Source of the DNA: Portulaca oleracea
Lineage: Eukaryota > Streptophyta > Magnoliopsida > Caryophyllales > Portulacaceae
Length of the DNA: 64,000 nt
Direction of reading: 5' to 3'
Assembly (NCBI GenBank): GCA_029582165.1
Contig: CM055888.1
Span: 11,910,001-11,974,000 of the forward strand
The position numbers and the translations under genes are program-made. Shown here one piece after another: positions 11,185-22,017 of the stretch (the first letter of the stretch is position 1; the number at the start of each line of letters is the position of its first letter). Under the pieces are notes generated by a model. It was not told the DNA's origin and made no database searches. It saw nothing but the letters and a program-made list of their open reading frames with translations.

Positions 11185-12149
11185 TGGAGTGTGTTGTTAT
11201 GGGAGAATTAATTGCATGTTTTCTTGAGTTGCCGATAATCGATAGCAACAATCTTCAAGCATCCAAAGAACCCAAAAATCATGAAATATCTCAAGAACAC
11301 AAGATGAACACAAGTGAGAAAAAGTTGGGTGTAATCTTGAATAAAGATAACACCGCCAAGATTTCATCAACCCATCATGATTTGATAAAGGTTTCCCACC
11401 ACAAATCAATAAAGGATTGGTTTAATCTCACCATCAAATAATCTATTTGGATAAAGAAAATCAAGCATGGAAGAGAATTTGAGAATGGTCTCAAAAATAC
11501 AATGTATCAATCATCAAAAGTTCCTTACAAAAAATAACCTTGGAATATATAAGGAAGAGGGTAAATAAGAAAATCAAACCTGAAATACGTAGGTCACGGG
11601 CGTGACATAGGGTTGTCATAGTCGTGACTTTTGTTTTCTTGCACAAAAAGTTAACGATTCGACTGAGGTCACGACATCACGAGCATGACATATGTTGTCA
11701 CAGTTGTGACCTCAGGTGTCATGGTTATGACTTTTCCTTCTTACGCAAGGGTCCATTGGGCCAGCAAAGCGTCAAGGTCGTGACCATTGGGGTCATGACT
11801 GTGTCTTCTCCTTGGAGGTTGGTCACGACCCACCAAGAGAGGATCACAATCGGTAGATGGTCACAGTCGTGATCGAGGAGGTCATGGCCATGATTGGTTG
11901 TTGTCCAGGCCTTCCTCTCCTTCGTCCAACTTTCCAGATTGACCTTACTCACTTATTCTTGTTGATTGGCCCTGAACCTCTTAGAAGGTCCGAGGGAGGT
12001 CCTTAGGAACTTCTCAAACTTCATCTTGAGGGTAGGGATCCACCATGAAATGGACATCGTTCCCCACCTCGAACGAAACTTGATCAATCCCCCCGAAAAA
12101 GACCTATGGTGTCTTGACGCTCATGCTTGGGGTAGATGGGGTACTGTCA
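11185..12149 (-). repeat. Gyp-2 5' LTR
   Basis: On the minus strand it starts TGACAGTACCCC and ends ...CACTCCA next to the primer-binding site. A TATA-like TTATATATTCC lies near 11538-11552. The palindrome array at 11593-11885 is upstream of it in the sense direction. The outer (right) junction recurs at 35275 and near 16600 with the same flank, so this junction was copied with its surroundings. Confidence 0.6.
11593..11890 (-). promoter_or_regulatory. Palindrome array in Gyp-2 U3
   Basis: GTCACGGGCGTGAC (11593), GTCATAGTCGTGAC (11615), GTCACAGTTGTGAC (11697), GTCATGGTTATGAC (11718), then GTCACAGTCGTGAT and GTCATGGCCATGAT near 11864-11893. Pair spacings are 22 and 21 bp. The arm pattern matches Gyp-1 (GTC...GAC) but the LTR is otherwise different. 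Confidence 0.6.
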
Positions 12150-12878
12150 TCCCTGCATGTTGTAGTTATAAATTGTGCAATCACATATAGATTTGAAATA
12201 CTTACTGTGCCTTATGTCATACATTGCATGAGTTTAATGTTCTTCATTTTCATTTTTCATTTTTAATTTGAACAACTTATTATAATATCTTTTAGTTAAT
12301 AATCCTATTATTAACATTTTAATTTTTTTTAATTTGTACATATGTTTATTAGTTTATAGTTTTACTTTCCTTTTTATTAAAATACCTACTTCATCCTGCA
12401 CTGTATATTGCACTTGCATAGGTTTACTTTGTCATATATCATACATATTACATAGTATGAGTTTACTTGTTTTTGTTTCATTTTATTGCACTTTTCAATT
12501 GAACAACTCTTTATGATATATTTTCATTTGATAGTATTATTTATGTTTTTGTTATTTTTTACTTTGTACGTGGGTTAAGTGTATAGTTTTATTTTACTTT
12601 ATTAAAATTGTGCGTAAAAACTATAAGATGAAGTGTAAACAAATTGTGTGCTATTTAATTTTTTGTCATTTAAATTAAATCTGTTTATTTAAGAAAAATC
12701 TATTTATCATATCATGTGCATCTCACGAGTTTAAGATTAATAATTTAAATTAATTAACTTAAAGACATTTACTAATAAAAAGCAAAATGAACACTTTAAT
12801 TATTAAAATTGTATAATTAACACATAAAAAGAGAAAAATTAACTAATTTAACAAATAATTAGGGATGAAAATATATTA

Positions 12879-13049
12879 GGCATCGTTCTTTTATGCGGTT
12901 AATTTGCAGTGCGGTAAGTTGCGGTACGGTAGGTTGCGGTAAATTGTGATAAGTTACGGTGGAAATAGTAAAACGATAATGGTAATTTGTGGTGAGTTAC
13001 GGTAAATTACGGTGCGGTAACTTACGGTACCGCATAAAAGAACGATGTC
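12879..13049. mobile_element. PIF/Harbinger-like MITE (GGCNNYGTTCTTTT family), TSD TTA
   Basis: TIRs GGCATCGTTCTTTTATGCGGT and its near-exact inverse, flanked by TTA at 12876-12878 and 13050-13052. The interior is built of short GCGGTAAGTT-type repeats, still CpG-rich, which suggests a young copy. Not present at the matching place in copy 2 of the duplicated segment. Confidence 0.85.
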
Positions 13050-13221
13050 TTACTATGATTGAAAAAAATAATCACCAAGTAACGAGGACATGTTTTGGAA
13101 TGGGCAGTTGTACTCGTGTTGATTACTTCATTTAATTCTTTTTATTTGTTACCTTGTTTTTTGTGTTAATAATTTTTATTGTTAATTTTTCAATGTATAT
13201 AAAAGTTTATTACACAAATTA

Positions 13222-13466
13222 GGCCATGTTATTTTCTGTGGTTGGCAAACTGCGGTACCACAGCATACCGCAGTTTGTCACAACTCACCACACTTTACCA
13301 CAAATCATTATTTTTCTCTCTCCTCACTTTTCTCCTCTACTTTTTACATTGTCTCTCCTCACATATTCCACATACCAATAACCTACCATAATTCCACCAT
13401 ACCCACCACAATTTCACAACACCACACCACACCATATCGCAAAATACCGCAGAAAAGAACAGGACC
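13222..13466. mobile_element. PIF/Harbinger-like MITE, TSD TTA
   Basis: Ends GGCCATGTTATTTTCTG and CAGAAAAGAACAGGACC, flanked by TTA (13219-13221 and 13467-13469). The interior is CACA/CCACAA-rich with a pyrimidine tract. Confidence 0.8.
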
Positions 13467-14330
13467 TTAATATAATTAAACTCATACTAAAAAATAATGT
13501 TAGAAAATATACAATTAAATTTTTTAATAAAAAATTATTAAATAAAAATAAATATTAAAAATCATGAAACATAATTATTTAGAGACGAAAGGAACTAGTC
13601 ATGATGTTGCATTATTGTACTTTTTATTCTGATGAGGACATCACATCACATCACATCACATCACATCACATCACATCAGCAACCATTATTGTGCTTATTA
13701 CTGGGACTGGCAAGAAGATTGAATATCAGTACACACGCTTTTACTATGTCTCCTACTGGTCCATTTCTTCAAGGAAAAATTTGGAGATCAGAAAATGAAA
13801 TAAGTGAGATGTCTATGTAAAATAAAATGCGGTGGCCGAAATATTTGTTTGACTATGCTGGTGGATAATTGGATATTTCTTACTTTATGTTCGCATTGGA
13901 ATTTATTTTTTTTGTCCTCCAATACTATATAATAATAAGTAATTTGTTTATTTATCTATTTTATATTTTGCGTGTATATCAATTTATTCTTTTACCTTTA
14001 ATATAATATATATAATAAATAATTTGCTTCTTAACTTATGTTCATACTCAAATTTAACATTTTGTCCTCAAATACGATTTAATAACAAACGGTTTACTTT
14101 ATAACTTACATTCACACTTAAATTTACTATTTTATCCTCGAATACAATAAGTACGGATCCAAATATCAATTGAAAATTATGTTAGTAGTCCTATCAGTTA
14201 GGATGGACGGGTTGAATAAAAATGTATGCATATCTGGTTAAAGCCAACACAGGTTATGTGCATTTCAGTTTCATCCAATTTTGACACTAGAAATACGAGT
14301 CGGGTGTATTCAAATTCAGATAAACACTAA
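13467..14330. other. AT-rich intergenic DNA with a (CATCA)n microsatellite
   Basis: Includes about eight tandem CATCA units (13638-13678). The matching stretch of duplicated copy 2 (about 20260) lacks the expansion. No gene seen; short frames across the repeat are chance. Confidence 0.6.
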
Positions 14331-14333
14331 TAA

Positions 14334-14632
14334 TGCTATGTTCTATTGTGCGGTTCCACACCACAACTGCCACATTTTTCTACAATTATCACAATCCTTC
14401 CATACCATATCATACCATTCCACACTTTACCACAACAATCATTATTTTCTCTCTCTTTACTTTTCTATCTCCTCACTTTTCTCCGTTTTTCACATTCTCT
14501 CTCTTCATCTATCATATCAATCATTTTTACCACAAATTTTATCATATATTACCATATCATACCACTCTTTCTACAATATTACCATATCATACCATTTACC
14601 ACATCCAATTTGTTGCACAAAAGAACAGAGCC
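14334..14632. mobile_element. PIF/Harbinger-like MITE, TSD TAA
   Basis: Left end TGCTATGTTCTATTGTGCGG, right end GCACAAAAGAACAGAGCC, flanked by TAA (14331-14333, 14633-14635). The pyrimidine-rich interior (CTCTCTTTACTTTTC, CATATCATACCA) produces several overlapping frames that do not look coding. Confidence 0.75.
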
Positions 14633-14650
14633 TAAATAGTTTGAAAACTT

Positions 14651-15016
14651 GGACCTTGTTCTTTTAAAGCGTAATATATATATATATATATTCCACAACT
14701 AACTTATCTACCACAAATTTTATCTTTACCTTTGCTTAGGCCCCATTCTTTTATACGGTACCGCACTTTGCGGTACCGCAAGTTACCGCAACTCACCACA
14801 ACTTACCACAATCTACCACAACTTATCATAATTCCTTTTTTAATTAATATATTTCAACACCCACTTTTTAATTTCCACCACAACTTACCACAACTAACCG
14901 CTACTTACCGCACTCTACCACACCGCAACTTTCCGCACCGCAGCGATACTATATAAAAGAATGGGGCCTTACCTTACCAATCCTAATTTAATCCTATCAT
15001 TCTAAAGAACATGACC
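14651..15016. mobile_element. Older MITE of the same family, split by the 14739-14968 copy
   Basis: The left end GGACCTTGTTCTTTT mirrors AAAGAACATGACCC at the right end (about 15003-15016). The inner copy sits inside it with its own TTA duplication. An (AT)n run at 14671-14691 is internal. The target duplication of the outer copy is not clear. Confidence 0.55.
14739..14968. mobile_element. PIF/Harbinger-like MITE nested in another copy, TSD TTA
   Basis: TIRs GGCCCCATTCTTTTATACGG / TATATAAAAGAATGGGGCC flanked by TTA (14736-14738, 14969-14971). The interior is tandem ACCGCAAGTT/CACAACTTAC decamers. Confidence 0.85.
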
Positions 15017-15431
15017 CTGACATAACCTTATTTACCTTATATTCCAAAAAAAACAAGACTTACTTTTAAATAATTTATATTTAATTTTTTTTAAATTCAT
15101 AAAATTTATTTAAAAATAAAAAAGAAACCGGTGATATAATATTTACCTATTTTTACTACTTTTCTTACTAACTTTCCTAACCAAACGTTACATTGCCTAA
15201 CCTAATTTTAAACCCTTAAAAAAAAACAGGGCCTAAGGCCTTGTCAAAATGTATGGACAAATTGAATTTACCAGTTTTTATCTAAATTTATCAAAATTTA
15301 CTAAAATTACCAAAATTAACCAAAAATAACCTATTAAGATAAATTTGATAAAAATTATCAAAAATTATCACAAGTTATGGAAATTTAATTTTTATCTAAC
15401 TATTTTTTATCCATGAATTTATACACCCTAA
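15017..15431. other. AT-rich intergenic DNA
   Basis: Contains a stretch of TTACCAAAATT and ATAAATTTG-type short repeats (15240-15430) and the start GGCCTTGTCAAAATGTATGG, which could be the end of a further MITE family. No ORF or RNA gene recognised. Confidence 0.4.
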
Positions 15432-15541
15432 AGCCCCATTATTTTATGCGGTAACTTGCGGTGCGGTATCGCACCATACCACACTTCTCAATATTAATCT
15501 ACCACACTCTACCACATTTTACCATAATCATTATTAAAATA

Positions 15542-16299
15542 CTCCCTCTATTCCGAAATTATAGTGCCTAGCCGTAGACCTGCCAATTCGGTCGGGCGAG
15601 CGGGTTTCGGGTTGGTCGTATATCGGGTTCGGGTAAATACGGGTCGGGTGTATTTCGGATTTAGGTAAATACGGACGGTATATTTCGATTTCGGGTCAAC
15701 CCAACGGGTTATAATTGTGACCTTTTTCTATTTTTTTTAAAAAAATGATCTCTAAATACTACTTTTTGTACAATATACATAATAAAATATGATTATCTTC
15801 TAATAACGATAAATTATTGTAAATATTTTAACTTACATTAGAGTAATAACATATAAATAAATTGCGCTTATAATTTAATAGTTAAAAACTTAATTGAAAA
15901 GTCATAAATTTTAATAAAGTTAAACTTAAAATGTTAATTTTTTGGGTCAAATGGGCGGGTCGGGTTTGACCCACTAATTTTCGGGTTCGGTATACTTCGG
16001 GTTTAGTTGAAAAAATCATGTTCAAAACCCAGAAATTTCGGGCGGGTTCGGGTCGAGTTAAAAATTGCCAGGTCTACCTAGCCGCAAATTGGGAATACCA
16101 AGGCCCAATAAAAAACAACCCAAAAAGTAAAAAGGGAAGGTAAAAGGAAAGAAAAAGGGAAAAGGAAAGGTAAAAGGAAAGGAAAAGTGAAAAAAATTAA
16201 GATAAGTAATTATTGTGTTTTCTTGAAATTATAAAGTGATAATTAATTTGGAATAAAATAAATTAGTTAAAGTGGATAATTAATATGGAATGGAGGGAA
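15542..16299. mobile_element. Stowaway-like MITE, TSD TA, split by a hAT MITE
   Basis: The left TIR CTCCCTCTATTCC mirrors GGAATGGAGGGAA at the right end, flanked by TA (15540-15541, 16300-16301). Without the nested insertion it is about 250 bp, the usual Stowaway size. Confidence 0.8.
15575..16076. mobile_element. hAT-like MITE with perfect 8-bp TSD CCTAGCCG
   Basis: TIRs TAGACCTGCCAATT / AATTGCCAGGTCTA. CCTAGCCG stands at 15567-15574 and 16077-16084. The interior contains GGGTCGGGTT/CGGGTTCGGG repeats near both ends. The exact 8-bp duplication and the TAG-type TIR identify hAT. Confidence 0.9.
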
Positions 16300-16662
16300 T
16301 ATTTTTTTATTTCTCTTTCCTCACTTTTCTTCTCTACCTTTTACATTCTCTTTTCTCACCTATCTCACTTACCTCAATTCCCATCATAACTTATCACAGT
16401 ATATCATATTTCACCACATTTTTCAAATTCCAGCATGGCACCATCATCGCACCATGATAAACCGTACAAAAGAAGCGACCCAAGTCATGTTCTTTTCAAA
16501 ATATGGATCATGGATGTATGCTACTGCAAGCTATACAACGTGAATCACATATGTTCTTTTCAAAATTTAATTAATGACGCGCATGCCCGGGGCAGATGGG
16601 GTGTCATATTGTCATCCCGACCTGCTGTAGCTATACAACGTGAATCACATATGTTTGAAATA

Positions 16663-16887
16663 CTCCCTCCATTTTTTTTAATTGTCTTTAATGTCTGTCT
16701 TTAATCAATAATTTCATCCATTATACTTTTATAAAGATCTAGAATATTATACTTTTCTAATAGTATTTTTTATGACGAATCTAACAACATCAATTTTATA
16801 TGATAAATCATTGTACAAATTAAGATATTAACGATCAAAATTTTTAACACAATTACCAAGATGACAATTAAAAGCAAACGGAGGGAG
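16663..16887. mobile_element. Stowaway-like MITE, TSD TA
   Basis: CTCCCTCCATTTTTTTTAAT at left and a matching inverse ending GCAAACGGAGGGAG, flanked by TA. Copy 1 of the duplicated segment is empty here (GAAATACTTACTGTGCC near 12196). Confidence 0.85.
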
Positions 16888-17633
16888 TACCTATTTTGCC
16901 ACATGCTAACATTGCAAATTTGAACAAATTATCACATTTTTTATTTGAATATATTATTAATATTTTAATTTTTATAATTTGTACATATGTTTATAGTTTT
17001 ATTTTCCTTTCTCTTAAAATATCTTAGTTCATCCTACAGTGTCTACTGCATTTGGATAGGTTTATTATACGTCGTACATAGTCTGAGTTTACTTGTCTGT
17101 TAGGTTAAGTACAATTCTGTCAGCTTATTTTAACTTATCATAATTTATCTAAATTTATCCAAATCTAATACAATTTCCTAAAAAACATTCATTCTAAAAA
17201 CGCAATTTCCCAAACAAGTATTATTACTTATCCTAATTTATCCGAACTTATCCTAATCTATTTAACTTATTCTAACTTATTCATCCAAACATGAAAATAT
17301 ATCATAAAAAGTTGTTTCATTTTATTGTACTTTTCAATTGAACAACTTTTTATGATATATTTTCATTTGATAGTATTATTTATGTTTTGTTATTTTTACT
17401 TTGTGTGTGTATTTATAGTTTGATTTTTTTTTCTTCATTAAAATTGTGCGTAAAAAAACTATCAGATGGAGTGTAAGAAAAGTGCTATTTAATTTATTTT
17501 TTAAAAATTTAAGCTTGTCTTTTTTTTTTGAAAACTATCTACACAAGATATGACAAATAGCACTTTTCTTACGATCAACAAATGAAAAAGGGAAAAAGTT
17601 AACTAATTTAACAAAAAATTAGGGATGAAGATA

Positions 17634-18288
17634 TAGGTCCTCTTCTTTGCCAGGTTAGATTAGTTAAGTTAGAATAAATTAGGTTAGGAAATGATAGGAA
17701 ATGATAGGGTGGAAATATGTTATTAATCAAATTTGAATATTTTAGGGAAAATAAATGAAAAAGTTATAGGTGTTGGAAAAAGTGGATTGATTTGAGATTG
17801 AAATAATATTATTTGAATTTCTTTTTGATTTAAAAAGTTGTTTTTGGTTTGGCTATTTTTTAGGAAATTGAGTTAGGTTAGGTAAGGATAAGTTAAGTTA
17901 AGTTAGATTAGGTCAATAAGATTCAACCCAACTAAGGTTGTATTCGACAGTAGAGTTCGTGATAGTATTTAGCGTATTTACCAAGTCAAAACTCTAATTG
18001 TATAAATATTAGCGTTTGGTAAGCTAGCGTTCTGAAGAGCGTTTAGTATTTTGTGAAACGTTAATAAAGTTAACGTTGAACGTTTAGAGTAGCATTCAGT
18101 GAAAATTATTGACATCCTTTTACGTCAATTCACATTAATTGTTAATTAAATCGCTAAATTTACCGAACACAATTCTCATTTGACCAGTAATTCGCTATCC
18201 GGTTCTTAAACCGCTATCTGCTGCTTAAATAGCTATCTGCTATCTAAAACACAATTCTGTCGAACATGGTCTAAAGAACAGGGTCGTA
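17634..18288. mobile_element. Composite MITE (outer copy)
   Basis: The left end GGTCCTCTTCTTTGCCAGG mirrors the right AAAGAACAGGGTC. The interior is rich in TTAGGTTAGG/TTAAGTTAAG. It is interrupted by the element at 17936-18271. The target duplication is unclear. Confidence 0.5.
17936..18271. mobile_element. PIF/Harbinger-like MITE (second family), TSD TAA
   Basis: TIRs GGTTGTATTCGACAG / CTGTCGAACATGGTC, flanked by TAA (17933-17935, 18272-18274). It lies inside the older element 17634-18288. No ORF. Confidence 0.8.
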
Positions 18289-18562
18289 ATGGGAAAAAGA
18301 AAAAATCAATCGCCATTGAATTTGAATATGTAAGACCATCTTCAATGGTGAGTTTAAATTCGACTTACTGCTGACATTGCATGTGATGATAACGGAATGA
18401 GGTTGTGCAAATCATTCAAGTGGTAAGAATTAGACTTGACTCGCGAAATTGATGACATGAGTTACACAAGATGAGTTCGAGAGATATTATTTTCTCTCCT
18501 CCTATACCTCAAATTTTATCAATACAATCAAATTAATTTTATCATTAAGTGAAACCCATTTA

Positions 18563-18838
18563 GGCCCTGTTCTTTTCTGCGGTTCCACACCGCACATCCC
18601 CTATTTTTTCACACTTACTACAATCTTTCCATGTCATATCATACTATTTCACACTTTACCACAACAATCATAATTTTCCATCTCCTTACTTTTTCTCTTT
18701 CTTCACTTTTCTCATTCTTTCTCCTCATATATCACACGAATCATTCTTACCACAACTTTTACTATATTTTACCATATCATACCACACTTTCCACAACATT
18801 GCCATACAATTCCATTTACCCCACAAAAGAACATAGCC
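18563..18838. mobile_element. PIF/Harbinger-like MITE, TSD TTA
   Basis: GGCCCTGTTCTTTTCTGCGG at left and ACAAAAGAACATAGCC at right, flanked by TTA (18560-18562, 18839-18841). Pyrimidine-rich interior like 14334-14632. Confidence 0.85.
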
Positions 18839-18869
18839 TTAATTTTTAAAATTTATATGAATCAAACAC

Positions 18870-19757
18870 CAAAAAATTACTTGGAGGTACCCCAATATTT
18901 GGAAAAACTATTTTTCGATACCCTAACTTTTCAAAACTCATTTTGAGGTACCCTTAATTTTGGGTTAGTAATTATTTGGTGTTTTTCCGGCCATCAATTT
19001 CATTAAGTGACCAAAATACCCTTATTCTTCTTCTTCTTCAAGGGTATTTCTTCAAAAATGAAAGAATAAGGGTATTTCGTTCAGTACTTAACCCAATTGA
19101 TGACCAGAAAAGCATCTAATAAAATTAAGGACTTTTGGATGCTAATATACTGAACTTTTGGGGTATTGGACAATAATGCACTGAACTTTTACTTTGGACA
19201 ATAATGCAATGAACTTTGAGGAGTGTTGGACAATAATGCATCCGAACAATTTTGATGGTTGCTGATTTTGTGACGATATTACGGGGCGGGTCGAGAAGAT
19301 CAATTGACTAAATAATATCTAAATTTATGGTATGTCAGCTAATCTACACAAACAAAGTTGGTTTTATACAACTATAACAACAATCTCTCAGCGAAAACAC
19401 GTTTAAGCAAATGTGATTTTATATTTTTTTTATTATTTTCAAAGTTAATTCCCTTTGCTTATGTGTGAATTATCTGACATCCCATAAATTTAAATATTTT
19501 TGGACCAATTCATTTCCTCCACCTGCTAAGTAGGTTTGTCACCGAGTTAATCACTGTCGGAATCATTCTGGGTGTATTATTGTTCAACTTCCCCTAAGTA
19601 CAGTGTATTATTGTCCAAGGTTAAAGATCAGTGTATTATTGTCCAACACCACAAAAGTTTAGGATAGTATCATCCAAAAACCCTAATATATATCCCAAAA
19701 ATTAAGGGTACCCCAAAATGAATTTTGAAAAGTTAGGGTGCTCCGAGTAATTTTTTG
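18870..19757. mobile_element. Mutator-type MITE with long TIRs and perfect 9-bp TSD ATCAAACAC
   Basis: TIRs begin CAAAAAATTACTTGGAG (left) and, inverted, CAAAAAATTACTCGGAG (right). Similarity continues for about 90 bp (ACTTTTCAAAACTCATTTTG; GGTACCCTTAATTTT). ATCAAACAC stands at 18861-18869 and 19758-19766. A second TIR element is nested at 19129-19683. No transposase. Confidence 0.88.
19129..19683. mobile_element. Nested TIR element, TSD TAA
   Basis: GGACTTTTGGATG at left and CATCCAAAAACCC at right, flanked by TAA (19126-19128, 19684-19686). TTGGACAATAATGCA recurs near the left end and in inverse near the right end. TIR and TSD type fit PIF/Harbinger. Confidence 0.75.
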
Positions 19758-20457
19758 ATCAAACACATGTACGTTCAATTTCTCATTAGAAAGTTAGCTA
19801 AATAAAAAGAGCAATTTTAATTTTTGACTGGCTGGGTTCCATAGATTCTAACTCATCCAATTATCCAAATTAGAATTCGCTATTACAGATGTTCTAATAA
19901 AGAAGTTACGGGGATGAGTTTTGGAATGGATTTTGGTACTCGTGCTGATTACTTCATCCCGATTCTTTTATTGGTTGCCTCATTTTTCGTGTTAATAATT
20001 TTGATTGTTAATTTTTTGATGTATAAAATAATTTATTGTGCAAATTTGACATCAATAAATTCATATAAAAAATAATAATAAATTTTTTTAAATATTAAAT
20101 AAAAATGAGTATTGAAAGTTGTGAAAGACAATTATTTATAGACGAAGGAAGAACTAGTTATGATGTATTGTACCCTAATACGTACCGTCAGTGTTGGGGC
20201 CTCAAGAACATGCAAAGACTCCATGCTGAACTTGCATTATTGTACTTTTTCTTCTGGTGAGCACATCGGCATCCATGATTGTGGTTATTGCTGGGACTGG
20301 CGGGAAGTTTTAATAACAGTACACTAGCTTTTACTATTTCTCCCACTGGACCATTTTTTCAGTAAAATATTAGAGATAGGAAAATGTGATAAATGAGATA
20401 TACTGAAAAAAGTGAATTATGGGAGTCAAAAAATAAAACAAAACAGTGAATTATTTA

Positions 20458-20821
20458 GGGTTTTTGGCTCAAAATAATCCGAAGTTGGAGGTCATTGGCT
20501 AAAAATAATCCAAACTTATTTTTTGGCTGAAAATAATTCAAACTTTCAACATATTTACTCGAACTAAATCGAAATTGATTTCCGGGGTCGGAATACTGAA
20601 TGGGCAGCCTAAGCACGTGTTTCTTTAATTGATTTTGGTTTTGAATTTATGCTGACTGGGGTCTACATAAGCTGACCAATCAGTATTCCGACGCCGGAAA
20701 TCGATTTCGGTTTAATTCGAGTAAATATGTTAAAAGTTTGAATTATTTTCAACCAAAAAGTGAGTTTGAATTATTTTCAGCCAGTAACCTCCGACTTCGG
20801 ATTATTTTGAGTCAAAAACCC
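20458..20821. mobile_element. Long inverted-repeat (fold-back, Mutator-type) element
   Basis: Nearly the whole 364 bp is two inverted arms of about 150 bp. The left starts GGGTTTTTGGCTCAAAATAA and the right ends in its complement. The flanks AATTATTTA / AACTATTTA match at 8 of 9 bases. A transcript would form a long hairpin. Confidence 0.8.
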
Positions 20822-21171
20822 AACTATTTATATGTACATTTACCAGGATTGATATATGAATTTCTAATCCGACAAAAATTAAATATATGATTTTTCTAAT
20901 CCCACAAAAATTAAGGTTCTCTTCTTTAGTTGGTTAGATGACAAGTCTTTTTTCTCCTAGGGGGAAAATTACATTACAATCACAATTTACGCCCTATTCT
21001 TTTGCGTAGTGGGTGAAGTGCGGTGATGGTGCAGTGTGGTGAAATCATTAAAAAATGTGGTGAACTTTTAAAGTATCAACTTGTAAGACACTCCCTTTTT
21101 TGTAGTTGCATCAAGGATCTTTGTCCCTTATGATGCAACCAGGTGACCTTCTTGTTCTTACTTTTCCATTG
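20822..21171. other. AT-rich DNA with one-ended MITE fragments
   Basis: 20921 onward has TTCTCTTCTTTAGTTGG (one end of the 17634-type family). 20991-21060 has GCCCTATTCTTTTGCG followed by GTGCGGTGATGG, a one-ended copy of the GTTCTTTT family. No gene. Confidence 0.5.
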
Positions 21172-21960
21172 TGAAGAGGCTCAGACTATCCTTGAGGACA
21201 TCCACGCTCAGAGTGTACGTGAAGACCTCAATGTCATCACCACACGGCAGCCACCTCAGCAGTATTTTGTTTGAAAGATAATTTAGGGAAGTATCAAATA
21301 TCTTAATCTCATCTCTTATCCATATTTCTGTGATAGTATATTCTAATGATTTGACCTTCCTTATTTTAGAGACCAAACAAGAAGGAAAGAAATATGGAGC
21401 TAAGAAGATTGCGCGGCAAGATTGTGGATCTGGTCTAATATGGAAAATATTCTGAAGAAAGGAAAGTAGTCGTTGCCTCTAAGACCCTATATATTGTTGC
21501 CTCTTCTTTGTAACCAATTATCGATTTCCAAGGAAGAAAATTAGTTGTAAGAGTTTTGTGAAAGAAAGCTCTGAGTGTAGGAATTGTGTGAATTCTGAGT
21601 GTAACCACATTTGGGTTATGGTGATTTTGTAACCAGTGATCTAACTGGTGAGGACCCTCTGCGGTCGTAAGGTTGTTTGCGTCCAGTGATCCTCTGTTGA
21701 GTGAGGTCACTGTGTGTAATCGCCTCTTCTATGAGGCCTCAAGATCAGAAGACAGCTGCCCAGTCTTCTGCCTCTGTAAGCTGTTTTGAGGACCTCACAG
21801 TTCTCTTACTAGCTGAGTTGTAACCTCTTCCCTTAAGCACTTTTTGTTCAATAATAAAGAAGTTATTTTCAGTATTTAAAAGTGCTATTTATTCTAGTTG
21901 TGTTGTGTGAAGTGCATAATTTTTACATAACCCTAATCACCCCCCTCTAGGGTTATTTCA
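21172..21960 (+). repeat. Cop-1 left LTR
   Basis: Starts TGAAGAGGCTC and ends TTATTTCA. Its 3' end carries CACCCCCCTCTAGGGTT, a sequence also seen inverted in the solo LTR at 46614. Confidence 0.85.
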
Positions 21961-21975
21961 ATTTGTATCAGAGCA
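21961..21975 (+). other. Cop-1 primer-binding site
   Basis: TTGTATCAGAGC matches the tRNA-iMet-type site TGGTATCAGAGC at 11 of 12 positions, immediately after the left LTR. Confidence 0.7.
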
Positions 21976-22017
21976 GGTCCACAGATCTCAAGAGTCTAAC
22001 AACTCGTGGTAAAGATC

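Larger units (their letters stand above)
12110..13840. repeat. Duplicated segment, copy 1
   Basis: Aligns in order with 16575-20400. Shared blocks include the 12116-12210 block, TTGTACATATGTTTAT, TTCATTTTATTG, GAACAACT followed by TATGATATATTTTCATT, AAAATTGTGCGTAAAAA, TTACTTCAT, and GGGACTGGCAAGAAG versus GGGACTGGCGGGAAG. The two copies differ mainly by separate transposon insertions. No coding sequence recognised. 12150-12878 otherwise holds only AT-rich sequence. Confidence 0.7.
15432..16481. mobile_element. PIF/Harbinger-like MITE carrying two nested elements
   Basis: Outer ends GCCCCATTATTTTATGCGG (left) and CCGTACAAAAGAAGCGACC (right). Its own interior (TCCTCACTTTTCTTC, CACCACATTT) matches other family members. 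It is interrupted by the Stowaway-like element at 15542-16299, which is itself interrupted by a hAT-like MITE. Confidence 0.65.
16575..20400. repeat. Duplicated segment, copy 2 (with extra insertions)
   Basis: Collinear with 12110-13840. It carries a Stowaway (16663-16887), a possible insertion near 17105-17310, a composite element at 17634-18288, a MITE at 18563-18838 and a Mutator-type element at 18870-19757 that copy 1 lacks. Copy 1 carries its own MITEs. No protein-coding content recognised. Confidence 0.7.

Noticed and set aside
14281..14667. Ser/His/Tyr-rich open frames
   Set aside because: All three frames are open across a pyrimidine-rich MITE interior; composition effect.
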